From Rhizobium phaseoli (GTDB lineage: Bacteria; Pseudomonadota; Alphaproteobacteria; Rhizobiales; Rhizobiaceae): a stretch of 64,000 bases of DNA. Below the pieces are notes generated by a model. It did no database searches and was not told the DNA's origin. It worked only from the letters and a program-made list of their open reading frames with translations. How positions within the stretch are numbered: position 1 is the stretch's first letter; each line of letters begins with the position of its first letter. The position numbers and the translations under genes are program-made. The DNA lies in assembly GCF_010668805.1 (NCBI RefSeq), contig NZ_WUFT01000005.1, positions 62,001 to 126,000 of the forward strand, written 5' to 3'. Below, piece after piece: positions 41,327 to 50,536 of this stretch.

Positions 41327-41962
41327 ATGCGTGTACTCATTGCTGGCCTCATGGCCTCCGTTTTTGCAATTGCGGGCGTCTCGGCAGCTCAGGCGGCCGA
41401 TGCCGTCGACCAGGTTCCGGAAGCACCGGTCGCCCAGGAAGCCCCGGTCAAGCCGGCCGGCAGCTGGGAAGGCTTCTACCTCGGCGGCGCCGGCACCTAC
41501 AACATGGGTGACTTCGGTTCCGACCGCCACACCTATGGTTTCGGCGGCCAGGTCTTCACCGGCTATAACTGGCAGCAGGGCCAGATCGTTTATGGCGTTG
41601 AATCCGATCTCGGCTACAGCGGCGACGACGTCTCCTCGGGCGGCGTCAAGAACAAGTATGGCTGGAACGGCTCCGTCCGTGGCCGCGTCGGCTACGACAT
41701 GAACCCCTTCCTGCTCTACGGCACGGCCGGTCTTGCCCTCGGCGACGTCAAGGTTTCCGACGGCACCTCGGATGAAAGCAAGACGAACTACGGCTATACG
41801 GTCGGCGCCGGTGTCGAAGCTTTCGTGACCAACAACATCACGACGCGCTTGGAATATCGCTACACCGACTACCAGAGCAAGGACTACAACCTCGACTCCG
41901 GCAGCTTTTCGCGCGGTTACGACGAGAACAGCGTCAAGCTCGGTATCGGCGTCAAGTTCTAA
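41327..41962 (+). CDS. Outer membrane beta-barrel protein (RopB/Omp25 family)
   Basis: Outer membrane protein of 211 residues. A Sec signal peptide ends near AQAA-DA (about 1-24), a Pro/Val/Ala-rich linker follows, then an eight-strand barrel with alternating aromatic residues and a terminal phenylalanine (GVKF). The pattern (SWEGFYLGGAGTYNMG near 46, YDENSVKLGIGVKF at the end) is that of the rhizobial RopB and brucella Omp25/31 family, which shape the cell surface and its stress response. AAAGGAG precedes the ATG. A strong terminator follows; expression is probably high and regulated. Confidence 0.92.
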   Translation: MRVLIAGLMASVFAIAGVSAAQAADAVDQVPEAPVAQEAPVKPAGSWEGFYLGGAGTYNMGDFGSDRHTYGFGGQVFTGYNWQQGQIVYGVESDLGYSGDDVSSGGVKNKYGWNGSVRGRVGYDMNPFLLYGTAGLALGDVKVSDGTSDESKTNYGYTVGAGVEAFVTNNITTRLEYRYTDYQSKDYNLDSGSFSRGYDENSVKLGIGVKF

Positions 41963-41987
41963 GCCGAACAGAACCCTCCAAGCATGG

Positions 41988-42015
41988 AAAAGCCGGGCAC
42001 ATCGCCCGGCTTTTT
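41988..42015 (+). terminator. Rho-independent terminator of the outer membrane protein gene
   Basis: AAAAGCCGGGC (41988-41998) pairs perfectly with GCCCGGCTTTT (42004-42014), five-base loop, then a T run. Confidence 0.88.
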
Positions 42016-42065
42016 GCTGCTCGCCTGTTGTTGCCAGGCGCGCAAGCCTTACGAGCCGACTGCTC

Positions 42066-42662
42066 TCATCCCTGGGCTTTCAGTTCGCTATGGGCGGGGA
42101 ATTTCTTGTCGAACTGCCGCAGCCAGTCGACCAGCGGCGCATGATCTGCTTCCCACTGGTCCTTGAAGCGCAGGTCGAGATAATCGAGCGTCGCGGCCAG
42201 CGCAAAATGCCCGCCATTCAGCTTCTTGCCGAGTTTCGGCAGATCGGCGCTGAGGTGAGCGAGCCCGCTCGTCGCCTTCTTCCATTGCCGATCGATCCAG
42301 GGCTGGTGGACCTTTTCCTCGTCGCGGAAGCGCCGCTCGTAGATGATGGCGAGCAGGCAGTCACAGATGCCGTCGCAGAGCGCCTCGAGGATTTCCGCAT
42401 CCGTGCGCTTGCCCTTCTTCGAAGGATAGAGCCTGCCCTTCGTCAGCCGGTCGAAATAATGCATGATCGCCACGCTGTCGTATACCGACACTCCGTCATC
42501 GGTCAGCAGGGTCGGGATCTTGCCGAGCGGATTGTTGTCCATCAGGATCGCCGGTCCGGTATTGGTGTCGACCCGGATGGCGTTCACCTCCAGGCCGAGA
42601 AAATGCGCGGCCATCCGCACCTTGTTGGAATAGGGCGAGGCGGGCGAACAGAGCAGCTTCAT
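42066..42662 (-). CDS. Glutathione S-transferase family protein
   Basis: A 198-residue GST-fold protein with N-terminal thioredoxin-like domain (MKLLCSPASPYSNKVRMAAH, then GKIPTLLTDDGVSVYDSVAI with the conserved cis-Pro and Ser/Asp glutathione contacts) and a helical C-terminal domain. The SPASPYSNKV region places a Ser/Tyr-type catalytic residue near 10-12. The substrate is unknown. It is monocistronic, convergent with the outer membrane protein gene. Confidence 0.88.
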   Translation of the reverse strand: MKLLCSPASPYSNKVRMAAHFLGLEVNAIRVDTNTGPAILMDNNPLGKIPTLLTDDGVSVYDSVAIMHYFDRLTKGRLYPSKKGKRTDAEILEALCDGICDCLLAIIYERRFRDEEKVHQPWIDRQWKKATSGLAHLSADLPKLGKKLNGGHFALAATLDYLDLRFKDQWEADHAPLVDWLRQFDKKFPAHSELKAQG

Positions 42663-42764
42663 GGGATACCTGATCAGATTGTGGACCTGCGGGCGGATTA
42701 TTCCCGAAGCTAGCGCATAACCCCGGAAATCGGAATCAATTTCCGGACAGGATTATGGGCAAAT

Positions 42765-43652
42765 TTAAGATTCTCGCGTTCGGTCATCGTCCTTTACCGC
42801 CTTGGTCTCGCCGCGCAGCCAGAAGGCGCGGTGCGAGGCGAAACGGTCCTGCGCCAGATGGTCCTTCAATGCCGGCAGCAATTGGTGCAACTCGTCCTTC
42901 AGCGTGAAGGGCGGGTTGACGATGACGAGGCCTGAACCCGTCAACCCGGTGATGCCGCGGTCGCTGCGGACAATGAGTTCGGCGCAAAGCATTTTCGGGA
43001 TGTCCAGCGCCTGCAGCGTCTCATGGAATTCCTTGATCGGCGCACCCTTCTTCAGCGGATACCACAGGCAATAGGTGCCGCCGGGAAAACGGCGATAGGC
43101 CTTTTCCAGTCCCTCGGCGAGGCGCTGATATTCGTCCTCTTCCTCGAAGGGCGGATCGACGAGCACGATGCCGCGTTTCTCCTTCGGCGGCAGATGCGCG
43201 CCGAGCGCCAGCCAGCCGTCGAGCTCGGTGATGCGGGCGTGGTGATCACCCTCGAACAGCCGATGCAGCCTGACGAAATCCTCGGGATGCAATTCCATTG
43301 CCGACAACCGGTCCTGCGGCCGGAACAGCAGGCGCGCAAGTTTCGGCGATCCGGGATAGAAGCGCACGCCGCCCTCAGGGTTGAGTTCGCGGATGGCTGT
43401 AAGGTAGGGCTCCAGCAGTTCGGAAACCTGAGGTCCGAGATCGGCCTCCATCAGCTTGCCGATGCCTTCGAGCCATTCGCCGGTTTTCTGCGCTTCTTCG
43501 GAGGAGAGGTCGTAGAGCCCGATGCCGGCATGTGTGTCGAGCACGCGGATAGCGCCATCCTTCTTTTGCATGTAGCGGATCAGCCGCGCCAGCACGGCAT
43601 GTTTCAGCACATCGGCAAAATTGCCCGCGTGATAGATGTGGCGGTAGTTCAT
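42765..43652 (-). CDS. rlmJ: 23S rRNA (adenine2030-N6)-methyltransferase
   Basis: RlmJ (295 residues) methylates A2030 in 23S rRNA. The family opening MNYRHIYHAGNFADVLKH is exact, VLDTHAGIGLYDLSS carries the SAM-binding site and the catalytic motif reads LVDPPFE. Length is normal. It diverges from the molybdopterin oxidoreductase gene; 82 bases separate the two starts. Confidence 0.94.
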   Translation of the reverse strand: MNYRHIYHAGNFADVLKHAVLARLIRYMQKKDGAIRVLDTHAGIGLYDLSSEEAQKTGEWLEGIGKLMEADLGPQVSELLEPYLTAIRELNPEGGVRFYPGSPKLARLLFRPQDRLSAMELHPEDFVRLHRLFEGDHHARITELDGWLALGAHLPPKEKRGIVLVDPPFEEEDEYQRLAEGLEKAYRRFPGGTYCLWYPLKKGAPIKEFHETLQALDIPKMLCAELIVRSDRGITGLTGSGLVIVNPPFTLKDELHQLLPALKDHLAQDRFASHRAFWLRGETKAVKDDDRTRES

Positions 43653-43734
43653 TTTCGCTGATGTCCGTATGAATTCGCGTCATGGCAAAGTTTTGTGGCT
43701 TTTGGCCGTGCAAGCCTTGGAATATACAAATGCC

Positions 43735-45873
43735 ATGAACATTGCGACCCCCATCCACGCCAAATCACCTAAGCCGGACACCAGGGTGGGCCACACGGCC
43801 TGTCCGCACGACTGTCCCTCCACCTGCGCGCTGGAGGTCGATATAACCGAGGATGGCCGCATCGGCCGCGTGCGCGGCGCGAACGATCATTCCTACACCT
43901 CGGGCGTCATCTGCGCCAAGGTCGCCCGTTACGCCGAGCGGCTCTATCATCCCGAGCGGCTGATGCATCCCTTGCGCCGCGCCGGCGCCAAGGGGGCAGG
44001 GCAGTGGCAGCAGATTTCCTGGGACGATGCGCTTGATGAGATCGCCGAAGCCTTCGTCAAGGCCGAGGCGAGGGACGGCAGCGAGGCGATCTGGCCCTAT
44101 TTCTACGCCGGCACCATGGGCTGGGTGCAGCGCGATTCGATCGATCGCCTGCGTCATGCCAAGCGCTATTCCGGCTTTTTCTCGTCGATCTGCACCAATC
44201 CGGCCTGGACCGGCTTCACCATGGCGACCGGCACGCTGCGCGGCCCCGATCCGCGCGAGATGGGCCGCACCGATTGCGTCGTCATCTGGGGCACCAACGC
44301 GGTCTCGACGCAGGTCAACGTGATGACCCACGCGATCAAGTCGCGCAAGGAACGCGGCGCGAAGATCGTCGTCATCGACATTTACGACAATCCGACGATG
44401 AAGCAGGCCGATATGGCCTTGATCGTCAGGCCGGGCACCGATGCCGCTCTCGCCTGCGCCGTCATGCACATCGCCTTCCGCGATGGCCATGCCGACCGTG
44501 ACTATATGGCGCGATATGCCGATGATCCCGCGGGCCTGGAAGCGCATCTGAGAGCGAAGACGCCGCAATGGGCGGCCGATATCACCGGCCTTGCGGTCGA
44601 GGAGATCGAAGCCTTCGCCCGCCTCGTCGGCACGACGAAAAAAACCTTCTTCCGCTTGGGCTATGGCTTCACCCGCCAACGCAACGGCGCGGTCGCCATG
44701 CATGCGGCGGCTTCGATCGCCACCGTTCTCGGCTCCTGGCAATATGAGGGCGGCGGCGCCTTCCATTCGAACAGCGATATCTTCCGCCTGAACAATGCGG
44801 AACTGACCGGCCGGTCGATGAAGGATGCCGATATCCGCATGCTCGATCAGTCGCAGATCGGCCGCGTGCTCACCGGCGATGCTGTGGCGCTGCGCCATCG
44901 CGGCCCGGTGACGGCCATGCTGATCCAGAACACCAACCCGGTAAACATCGCCCCCGAGCAGCGCCTCGTCAGACGCGGCTTTGCCCGCGACGACCTCTTC
45001 GTCGCCGTGCACGAGCAGTTTATGACCGAGACGGCTGATATCGCCGACATCGTCATCCCGGCGACGATGTTCGTCGAGCATGACGACATTTACCGGGCTG
45101 GCGGCCAGAACCACATCCTGCTCGGACCGAAGCTGGTCGAGCCGCCGCCGAGCGTGCGAACCAATCTCTTCGTGATCGAGGAACTGGCCAAACGCCTTGG
45201 CGTCGCCGATCGACCCGGCTTCGGTTTTTCTGCCCGCGAGATGGTCGACCGGATCCTCGAAACGAGCGGCCTGCCGGGTTACGACCATTTCCTCGAACAG
45301 AAATGGTTCGATCGCCAGCCGGCTTTCGAGGAGGCGCATTATCTGAACGGCTTTGCCCATCCGGATGGCAAGTTCCATTTCCGTCCGGACTGGATCGATC
45401 AGCCGGCGCCGAACAAGCCGCCGGCGGCGATCGGCGCGCTCGGGCCGCATGCCGAGCTTCCTGTATTCCCCGATCAGGTCGATGTCATCGAAGTCGCCGA
45501 TCGCGAGCATCCCTTTCGTCTCGCCACGTCGCCCGCCCGGAATTTTCTGAATTCGAGCTTCTCCGAGACCAAGACGTCACGTCAGAAGGAGGGCCGTCCT
45601 GAGGTGATGATCAATCCGGCCGACGCCGAAGCCAACGGTATCGGCCATGGCGATCTCGTCCGCATCGGCAACAGCCGCGGCGATCTGCGCATCCATGCCC
45701 GGATCACCACCGAGGTGAAGCCTGGCGTGTTGATCGCCGAGGGCCTCTGGCCGAACAAGGCGCATGTCGACGGCGAGGGTATCAACGTCCTCACCGGCGC
45801 CGACTCGGTCGCGCCCTATGGCGGGGCGGCAGTGCACGATAACAAGGTCTGGCTTCGCAGGGACGCAGAATGA
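43735..45873 (+). CDS. Molybdopterin-dependent oxidoreductase with 4Fe-4S cluster
   Basis: A 712-residue enzyme of the DMSO reductase superfamily. An N-terminal 4Fe-4S motif, CPHDCPSTC followed about 40 residues later by GVICAKV, marks a bis-molybdopterin guanine dinucleotide type; the middle and C-terminal domains (SETKTSRQKEG) carry the cofactor-binding pattern. No Tat signal is visible, so it is probably cytoplasmic. The reaction is unknown; relatives include formate dehydrogenase-like and biotin sulfoxide reductase-like enzymes. The ATG at 43735 is preferred over an in-frame ATG 22 codons upstream. It overlaps the NudK-like gene by 4 bases, so the two are co-translated. Confidence 0.85.
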   Translation: MNIATPIHAKSPKPDTRVGHTACPHDCPSTCALEVDITEDGRIGRVRGANDHSYTSGVICAKVARYAERLYHPERLMHPLRRAGAKGAGQWQQISWDDALDEIAEAFVKAEARDGSEAIWPYFYAGTMGWVQRDSIDRLRHAKRYSGFFSSICTNPAWTGFTMATGTLRGPDPREMGRTDCVVIWGTNAVSTQVNVMTHAIKSRKERGAKIVVIDIYDNPTMKQADMALIVRPGTDAALACAVMHIAFRDGHADRDYMARYADDPAGLEAHLRAKTPQWAADITGLAVEEIEAFARLVGTTKKTFFRLGYGFTRQRNGAVAMHAAASIATVLGSWQYEGGGAFHSNSDIFRLNNAELTGRSMKDADIRMLDQSQIGRVLTGDAVALRHRGPVTAMLIQNTNPVNIAPEQRLVRRGFARDDLFVAVHEQFMTETADIADIVIPATMFVEHDDIYRAGGQNHILLGPKLVEPPPSVRTNLFVIEELAKRLGVADRPGFGFSAREMVDRILETSGLPGYDHFLEQKWFDRQPAFEEAHYLNGFAHPDGKFHFRPDWIDQPAPNKPPAAIGALGPHAELPVFPDQVDVIEVADREHPFRLATSPARNFLNSSFSETKTSRQKEGRPEVMINPADAEANGIGHGDLVRIGNSRGDLRIHARITTEVKPGVLIAEGLWPNKAHVDGEGINVLTGADSVAPYGGAAVHDNKVWLRRDAE

Positions 45874-46460
45874 TGCAGCCGAAATCACGGGTGAAGATCG
45901 TCAGCGCGGAAACGCTGTCGAATGGTTGGACAAAGCTGAGCAGCTATCTGCTTGACTATATCGACCGCAAGGGCGCCACCCAGCGCTTGAAGCGGGAGGT
46001 CTATCACCGCACGCCCGCCGCCTGCATCCTGCTGTATGATCCGAAGCGCGATCTCGTCGTTCTCGTCCGCCAGTTCCGCCTTGCCGTGCATGTGAACGGC
46101 GATGCGGCCTGGATGATCGAGGTGCCGGCCGGCCTTCTCGATGACGACCACCCCGAACAGGCGATCCGCCGCGAGGCGATGGAGGAAACCGGTTACCACC
46201 TGCGCGATGCGCGTTTCCTGTTCAGATGCTACCCGTCGCCGGGCGCCGTCACCGAAGTCGTCCACTTCTTCGTCTCGCTGATCGACAGCGCCGACCGCGT
46301 CGCCGAAGGCGGCGGCCTGGACGAGGAGCACGAAGATATCGAGGTTCTCGAAGTCCCGCTCGACGAAGCCGCCCGGATGATCGAAAACGGCGAGATTTTC
46401 GACGCCAAGACGATCATGCTGCTGCAATGGGCCGTGTTGAACCGGAATAATCTTCGATAG
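45870..46460 (+). CDS. NUDIX hydrolase, NudK-like (GDP-mannose pyrophosphatase group)
   Basis: A 196-residue cytoplasmic NUDIX protein. The box reads GLLDDDHPEQAIRREAMEET, a spacing very close to E. coli NudK (GLLDNDEPE...), which hydrolyses GDP-sugars. REAMEETGY is the conserved metal-binding core. The start overlaps the molybdopterin oxidoreductase stop by 4 bases, so the two enzymes may act on related compounds, but this is only suggested by position. Confidence 0.88.
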   Translation: MMQPKSRVKIVSAETLSNGWTKLSSYLLDYIDRKGATQRLKREVYHRTPAACILLYDPKRDLVVLVRQFRLAVHVNGDAAWMIEVPAGLLDDDHPEQAIRREAMEETGYHLRDARFLFRCYPSPGAVTEVVHFFVSLIDSADRVAEGGGLDEEHEDIEVLEVPLDEAARMIENGEIFDAKTIMLLQWAVLNRNNLR

Positions 46461-46530
46461 CGGATGCGGCAATCGACGCCTCGTTCGCCAAGTTGCCTCC
46501 GGGGCGATCCCGGGGTGACCCGCGATCGTC

Positions 46531-47829
46531 TTAGTTTTCGCCGCGAACTCGCATCATCTGCCGAAAGGCACGTCGCTTTAAGACAGGTGTTGCGTTGATG
46601 ATGCGCATGACGCCGCGCATGGCAGCGAGCTGGACTGTGCCGACGATCGGCCGATGAGCGGGATGGCTGGCATCCATATGCTTTTTCGATTCTCGTACTG
46701 CTTCGGTACTGTAGCGAAGCATTTCGGCTTCATAGGCGTGTATGGCTTCCACGAGCGGCTTTTGTCCTCGATCCGCTGCGACCAGCATATGCCCAAGCAG
46801 AGCGGCATCGCGAAGCGCCGTATTGGCGCCGGCGCCGCGTCCGGGTGTCATCGTATGGACGGCGTCGCCGAGCAGTGTGATGTTCGAACTCGTCCAAGGC
46901 GTCAGCGGCACGGAAGTCCTGACCTTGACGTCGTGGATGGCCGCGGGCTCTGTCATACGGATGAGCGCGCGCAAGTGCGGATGCCAGTCCCGAGCAAGTT
47001 CCAGGCCCAGCTCTCTCAATTGTTCGCCACTGAGGCCGACCGTATCCCGCGGGCAATTCTGCCGAGCCCCCCAGATGCCCCAGCCGATACTGTCCTCGTC
47101 GAGCGCTTCGACGAAATCCGGCCAGCGAGCGGCAAAATCAGGGTCGCTGCGGCGGTGGGCGAACTCGAGCGAGTGAATAATCGCGCCGAAACCCATCGGC
47201 GCCATAATCATCGACATGCCTTTCAGCATCTTGTCCGACAGCAGAGCTTTCGCCTCGACCGTCATGGGAATTTTGCCCCCGAGCGACACGATCCCCGTGT
47301 CTTCCAGACGCGCTTCCGGCAAGTATTGCCTGCGCACAGCAGAGTTGGTGCCGTCAGCACCGACCAAAACATCTCCCGTCGCGAGACTTCCATCCTGAAA
47401 GCAAGCGGTGACCGAGCCGTCGGTGTTACGTGTGTACCCCTGAAGCGCTTTGCCGAAGGAGACGTGGTCTTCAAGCCCCCTGAGCAGAACCCGCCTCAGC
47501 GTCTTTCGAACGACGTTCTTTTCACCGTCAAGAGCATTCGGAGCCGCATCACCGATGTCGAAACTCAGCACTTCACCAAGCTGTTCCGTCAACATGTTGA
47601 AATAGCACGGCGACCTGGCGCATGTCGCAAGATAGAGGTCGTAGAGTTCGCTGGGTATACAGGCCTTTAGCGCTCGGCTCCCAGCGGGGCTGATACCGAC
47701 GCGATAGCCACCGGTGTCGGCGTTCGGTGTGCTGTCGCGCTCATACACCGCAATGCGAACGCCAGCCTGTTTAAGCAGATGAGCGAGCGCCAGACCGCCA
47801 GTCCCGGCGCCGATAATCAAAACCTTCAT
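46531..47829 (-). CDS. FAD-dependent monooxygenase (class A aromatic hydroxylase type)
   Basis: A 432-residue flavoprotein with dinucleotide-binding GAGTGGLALAHLLKQAG at about 7-23, the DG motif VGADGTNSAVRRQYL, and the GD motif LLGDAVHTMTPGRGAGAN. These mark PHBH-type single-component monooxygenases that hydroxylate aromatic or drug-like compounds; TetX-type inactivation enzymes belong to the same superfamily. The start MKVLIIGAGTGG at 47829 follows a GCACC-type leader 4 bases after the PadR gene, with which it forms an operon. Induction by the substrate through PadR is likely. Confidence 0.9.
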   Translation of the reverse strand: MKVLIIGAGTGGLALAHLLKQAGVRIAVYERDSTPNADTGGYRVGISPAGSRALKACIPSELYDLYLATCARSPCYFNMLTEQLGEVLSFDIGDAAPNALDGEKNVVRKTLRRVLLRGLEDHVSFGKALQGYTRNTDGSVTACFQDGSLATGDVLVGADGTNSAVRRQYLPEARLEDTGIVSLGGKIPMTVEAKALLSDKMLKGMSMIMAPMGFGAIIHSLEFAHRRSDPDFAARWPDFVEALDEDSIGWGIWGARQNCPRDTVGLSGEQLRELGLELARDWHPHLRALIRMTEPAAIHDVKVRTSVPLTPWTSSNITLLGDAVHTMTPGRGAGANTALRDAALLGHMLVAADRGQKPLVEAIHAYEAEMLRYSTEAVRESKKHMDASHPAHRPIVGTVQLAAMRGVMRIINATPVLKRRAFRQMMRVRGEN

Positions 47830-47833
47830 GGTG

Positions 47834-48454
47834 CTAGTCCTTGTCGGGTTTGGAGTGGGTGGAGAACTCGACGGCAATCTGCCTCAGCCACTCGTCTGTC
47901 CAGGTGTTGCGCCCGGCGCGCAGGTCCCCGACGACGCCATTGATCCAAGACAACTCGGTTGCGTGAAGCGCTCGGAGATATTCCATCTCGAGCAGGAAGA
48001 GCCTTGGTACGGCCTGCGCTTCCAGCAGGAGCCCGTCGATTCGGCGAAGTTCCGACTCGATGGCTTTTGCCCGGTGCTCAAGCAGGCCCAACACATCGTT
48101 CGGCGTCAGCAGAGCAAGAAATGATATGGCTGCGGGGAATTCCGGATATTCCCGCGTCAAGGTCGACAACATCTCGCGGATCCATGCCAGCGCGACGTCG
48201 CGGCCCTTCTCGGTGATCTCGTATACGGTCCGCTCGGGACGCTTGTCGTCCCGGACTGTTTTCTGCTGGGCGATCAAAGCCTCGCGTTCGAGCCGATGGA
48301 TGGTTTGATAAAGGCTCGCCCTCTGGGTGATATTGATCACCTCATCCTTGCCGCGCTCCTTGATGAGCCGCTGCATCCGGTAAGGATGCAGCGGCTCTTC
48401 CATGAGCATTGCAAGGACAGCGAGCGCGACTGGAGAGCGTTTGATAAAGGTCAT
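47834..48454 (-). CDS. PadR family transcriptional regulator
   Basis: A PadR-type regulator of 206 residues. The winged-helix domain (about 1-90) has SPVALAVLAMLMEEPLHPY followed by RASLYQTIHRLEREALI and the wing ERTVYEITEKGR; a C-terminal dimerisation helix region follows. PadR proteins repress genes that handle phenolic acids or drugs. The start at 48454 is chosen because the predicted -10 box ends 7 bases before it, implying a leaderless message. In-frame ATGs at 48460 and further upstream are alternatives. It lies 4 bases ahead of the monooxygenase gene. Confidence 0.88.
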   Translation of the reverse strand: MTFIKRSPVALAVLAMLMEEPLHPYRMQRLIKERGKDEVINITQRASLYQTIHRLEREALIAQQKTVRDDKRPERTVYEITEKGRDVALAWIREMLSTLTREYPEFPAAISFLALLTPNDVLGLLEHRAKAIESELRRIDGLLLEAQAVPRLFLLEMEYLRALHATELSWINGVVGDLRAGRNTWTDEWLRQIAVEFSTHSKPDKD

Positions 48455-48490
48455 AGTCATGTTAATACTAGTCATACTATAACTAGTCAA
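48453..48490 (-). promoter_or_regulatory. PadR promoter with three 15-bp-spaced repeats
   Basis: On the minus strand TTGACT (48490-48485), a 17-base spacer and TATTAA (48467-48462) make a near-ideal promoter. Overlaid on it are TGACTAGT at 48489-48482, TGACTAGT at 48474-48467 and TGACTAT at 48459-48453, exactly 15 bases apart. They cover -35, -10 and the likely start point, as expected for an autorepressor operator. Confidence 0.75.
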
Positions 48491-48680
48491 TATGATTGAT
48501 GCCTTGATTCGTGGGTGGGTACTGGGTTTGGTCCACGATCGTGAGTTCGGTGCACCCGACCAATTCCAAAGCGCAAGTTTCCCCTTTAAGGTGACTGGGC
48601 TCGAAAGTTCATACGACTGTCACGAAGCGGTTCTATCCGCTGCGTTCTGTCAATCATCGGATGCGGTCAGGAGAAAGCCC

Positions 48681-49850
48681 ATGTGGCTCAGCAATTTCAC
48701 CCTCGTTCTCCCAAACGAGGTGGTGAGTGAAGGTTCCGTGCGTGTTGAGGACGGCGTCATTGCCGAGATCAGGCCGGAGCCGGTTGCCGGGGCGGCAATC
48801 GATGGCGGCGGGCGATTGCTGATGCCCGGATTCGTCGATCTGCACGGCGACATGATCGAGCGCGAGATCGCGCCGCGGCCGAACGCGACGATGCCGATCG
48901 ATTTCGGCATCCACGAACTCGACAAGAAGCTCGCCGCCGCCGGTGTCACGACGGCCTTTGCCGCCGTCTCCTTCGCCACCGAAAGCGTCTACGGGCACGT
49001 CCGCTCGTTGGAGACGACCTCGGCAGTAATCGAGGGAATCAACCGCCTGCGCGACAATCTGCTGATCGACCACCGCGTCCACGCCCGCTACGAAATCACC
49101 AATGTCGGCGCCGCTCCGGCGCTCGAGCGCCTGTTGAATGCCGATCAGATCGACATGGTTTCACTGACCGACCACACGCCGGGCCAGGGCCAGTACAACA
49201 ACCTGCAAAGCTACATCCTCAGCATTTCCGAGCGCCGCGCCGTCTCCGAGGAAATGGCCGCCGAGATCGTCGCCAAGCGCATAGCCATGCGCAACAACCC
49301 CGAGATCGAAGCCAAGCTGAAGGAGATCGTCGCACTGTCGCTGAAGCACAAACTGTCGCTTGCCTCGCATGATGATGACAGCGTCGAGAAGGTCGCCGAA
49401 ATGCACGATCTCGGCGTCACCATCAGCGAGTTTCCGGTGACGGCACCCGCCGCCGAAGAGGCACGCCGCCGCGGCCTCTGGACGCTGATGGGCGCGCCGA
49501 ACGCGCTGCGCGGCCAATCGATGTCGGGCAATCTCAGCGCGCTGGATGCCGCAAGGGCCGGCCTTTTGAGCGTCATCGCCGCCGATTATCACCCGGCCGC
49601 CTTCGTGCCCGGCATCTTCAAGCTCGCCGACATGGTGGAAGGCGCCCTGCCGGCCGCCGTCGCCATGGCGACCGGCAATGCTGCCCGCTCCGCCGGCCTC
49701 CTGGACCGCGGCGAAATCGCCATCGGCCAGCGCGCCGATCTGGTCGTGGTCGAGCCCGGCGACATCAACCGCATCCGCGCCACCTTCCGCGCCGGCCGCT
49801 TCGTCTATAGCGACGGCACTCTGCATCCTTTGCGCGCGCTGGCGGCTTAA
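48681..49850 (+). CDS. phnM: Alpha-D-ribose 1-methylphosphonate 5-triphosphate diphosphatase
   Basis: PhnM (389 residues), a cytosolic amidohydrolase-fold enzyme of the C-P lyase pathway that removes pyrophosphate from the ribose-phosphonate triphosphate. The metal-binding FVDLHGDMIEREI, the later SLTDHTPGQGQY and the LASHDDDSVEKV motif match the family. AGGAG lies 8 bases before the ATG at 48681; an open in-frame extension upstream is rejected. The other phn genes are not adjacent, so it may serve a cluster elsewhere. The stop is 14 bases from the convergent purN stop. Confidence 0.93.
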   Translation: MWLSNFTLVLPNEVVSEGSVRVEDGVIAEIRPEPVAGAAIDGGGRLLMPGFVDLHGDMIEREIAPRPNATMPIDFGIHELDKKLAAAGVTTAFAAVSFATESVYGHVRSLETTSAVIEGINRLRDNLLIDHRVHARYEITNVGAAPALERLLNADQIDMVSLTDHTPGQGQYNNLQSYILSISERRAVSEEMAAEIVAKRIAMRNNPEIEAKLKEIVALSLKHKLSLASHDDDSVEKVAEMHDLGVTISEFPVTAPAAEEARRRGLWTLMGAPNALRGQSMSGNLSALDAARAGLLSVIAADYHPAAFVPGIFKLADMVEGALPAAVAMATGNAARSAGLLDRGEIAIGQRADLVVVEPGDINRIRATFRAGRFVYSDGTLHPLRALAA

Positions 49851-49864
49851 TACGCTGGCGCGCT

Positions 49865-50536
49865 TTAAGCGCGGTCGCCGATCAGCGAAATCAGCTGGGC
49901 CTTGGGGGCGATTGCGGAAGCCTCAGCGCCCACTGCTTTGCCACCTTCCATTGTCACGCGACCTTCGGCGAAGAGCCGCAGCGCCTGCGGGTAGATCTGG
50001 TGTTCGACGGTGAGCACGCGCGCGGCGAGGCTTTCGGCCGTGTCACCGGAAAGGATCGGGACGGCTGCCTGGCCGATGACCGGCCCTTCGTCCATGCCCT
50101 CGGTGACGAAATGCACGGTGCAGCCGGCAATGCGCATGCCGGCGTCGATGGCGCGTTGATGGGTGTGCAGGCCCGGAAACAGCGGCAGCAGGGAAGGGTG
50201 GATGTTGAGCATCCGGCCTTCATAGCGCTGGATGAAGGCAGGCGTCAGCAGCCGCATGTAGCCGGCCAGGCAGAGGATATCGGGAGAAAGCGTGTCGAGT
50301 GCGGCAAAGATCGCCGCCTCATGCGCTTCCTTGCTGGTATAATCCTTGCGGGGAAAGGCGAAGGTGGCGATGCCTTCGGCTGCGGCCTTCACAAGCCCGC
50401 CGGCATCCGCTTTGTCTGAAATTACCCCGACGATCTCGGCCGGGTAGTCGGCGGCCTTTGCCGCCGCAACCAGCGCCATCATGTTCGAGCCGCCGCCGGA
50501 TATGAAGACGACGGCGCGTTTGCGCGGCGAACTCAT
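49865..50536 (-). CDS. purN: Phosphoribosylglycinamide formyltransferase
   Basis: PurN (223 residues) formylates glycinamide ribonucleotide with 10-formyl-THF in purine synthesis. The opening [14 protein letters not shown] contains the phosphate-binding GGGSN, and the catalytic region [21 protein letters not shown] holds the Asn/His/Asp set, with [15 protein letters not shown]. It is downstream of purM and overlaps it by 4 bases. Length is typical. Confidence 0.96.
   Translation of the reverse strand: MSSPRKRAVVFISGGGSNMMALVAAAKAADYPAEIVGVISDKADAGGLVKAAAEGIATFAFPRKDYTSKEAHEAAIFAALDTLSPDILCLAGYMRLLTPAFIQRYEGRMLNIHPSLLPLFPGLHTHQRAIDAGMRIAGCTVHFVTEGMDEGPVIGQAAVPILSGDTAESLAARVLTVEHQIYPQALRLFAEGRVTMEGGKAVGAEASAIAPKAQLISLIGDRA

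Noticed and set aside
43765..45510. Long minus-strand open frame opposite the molybdopterin oxidoreductase gene
   Set aside because: Antisense of a well-supported coding gene with no start signal or protein-like features.
49859..49873. CGCGCTT/AAGCGCG palindrome between phnM and purN as a terminator
   Set aside because: Short arms and no T run; it could end transcripts from both sides but there is no strong evidence.
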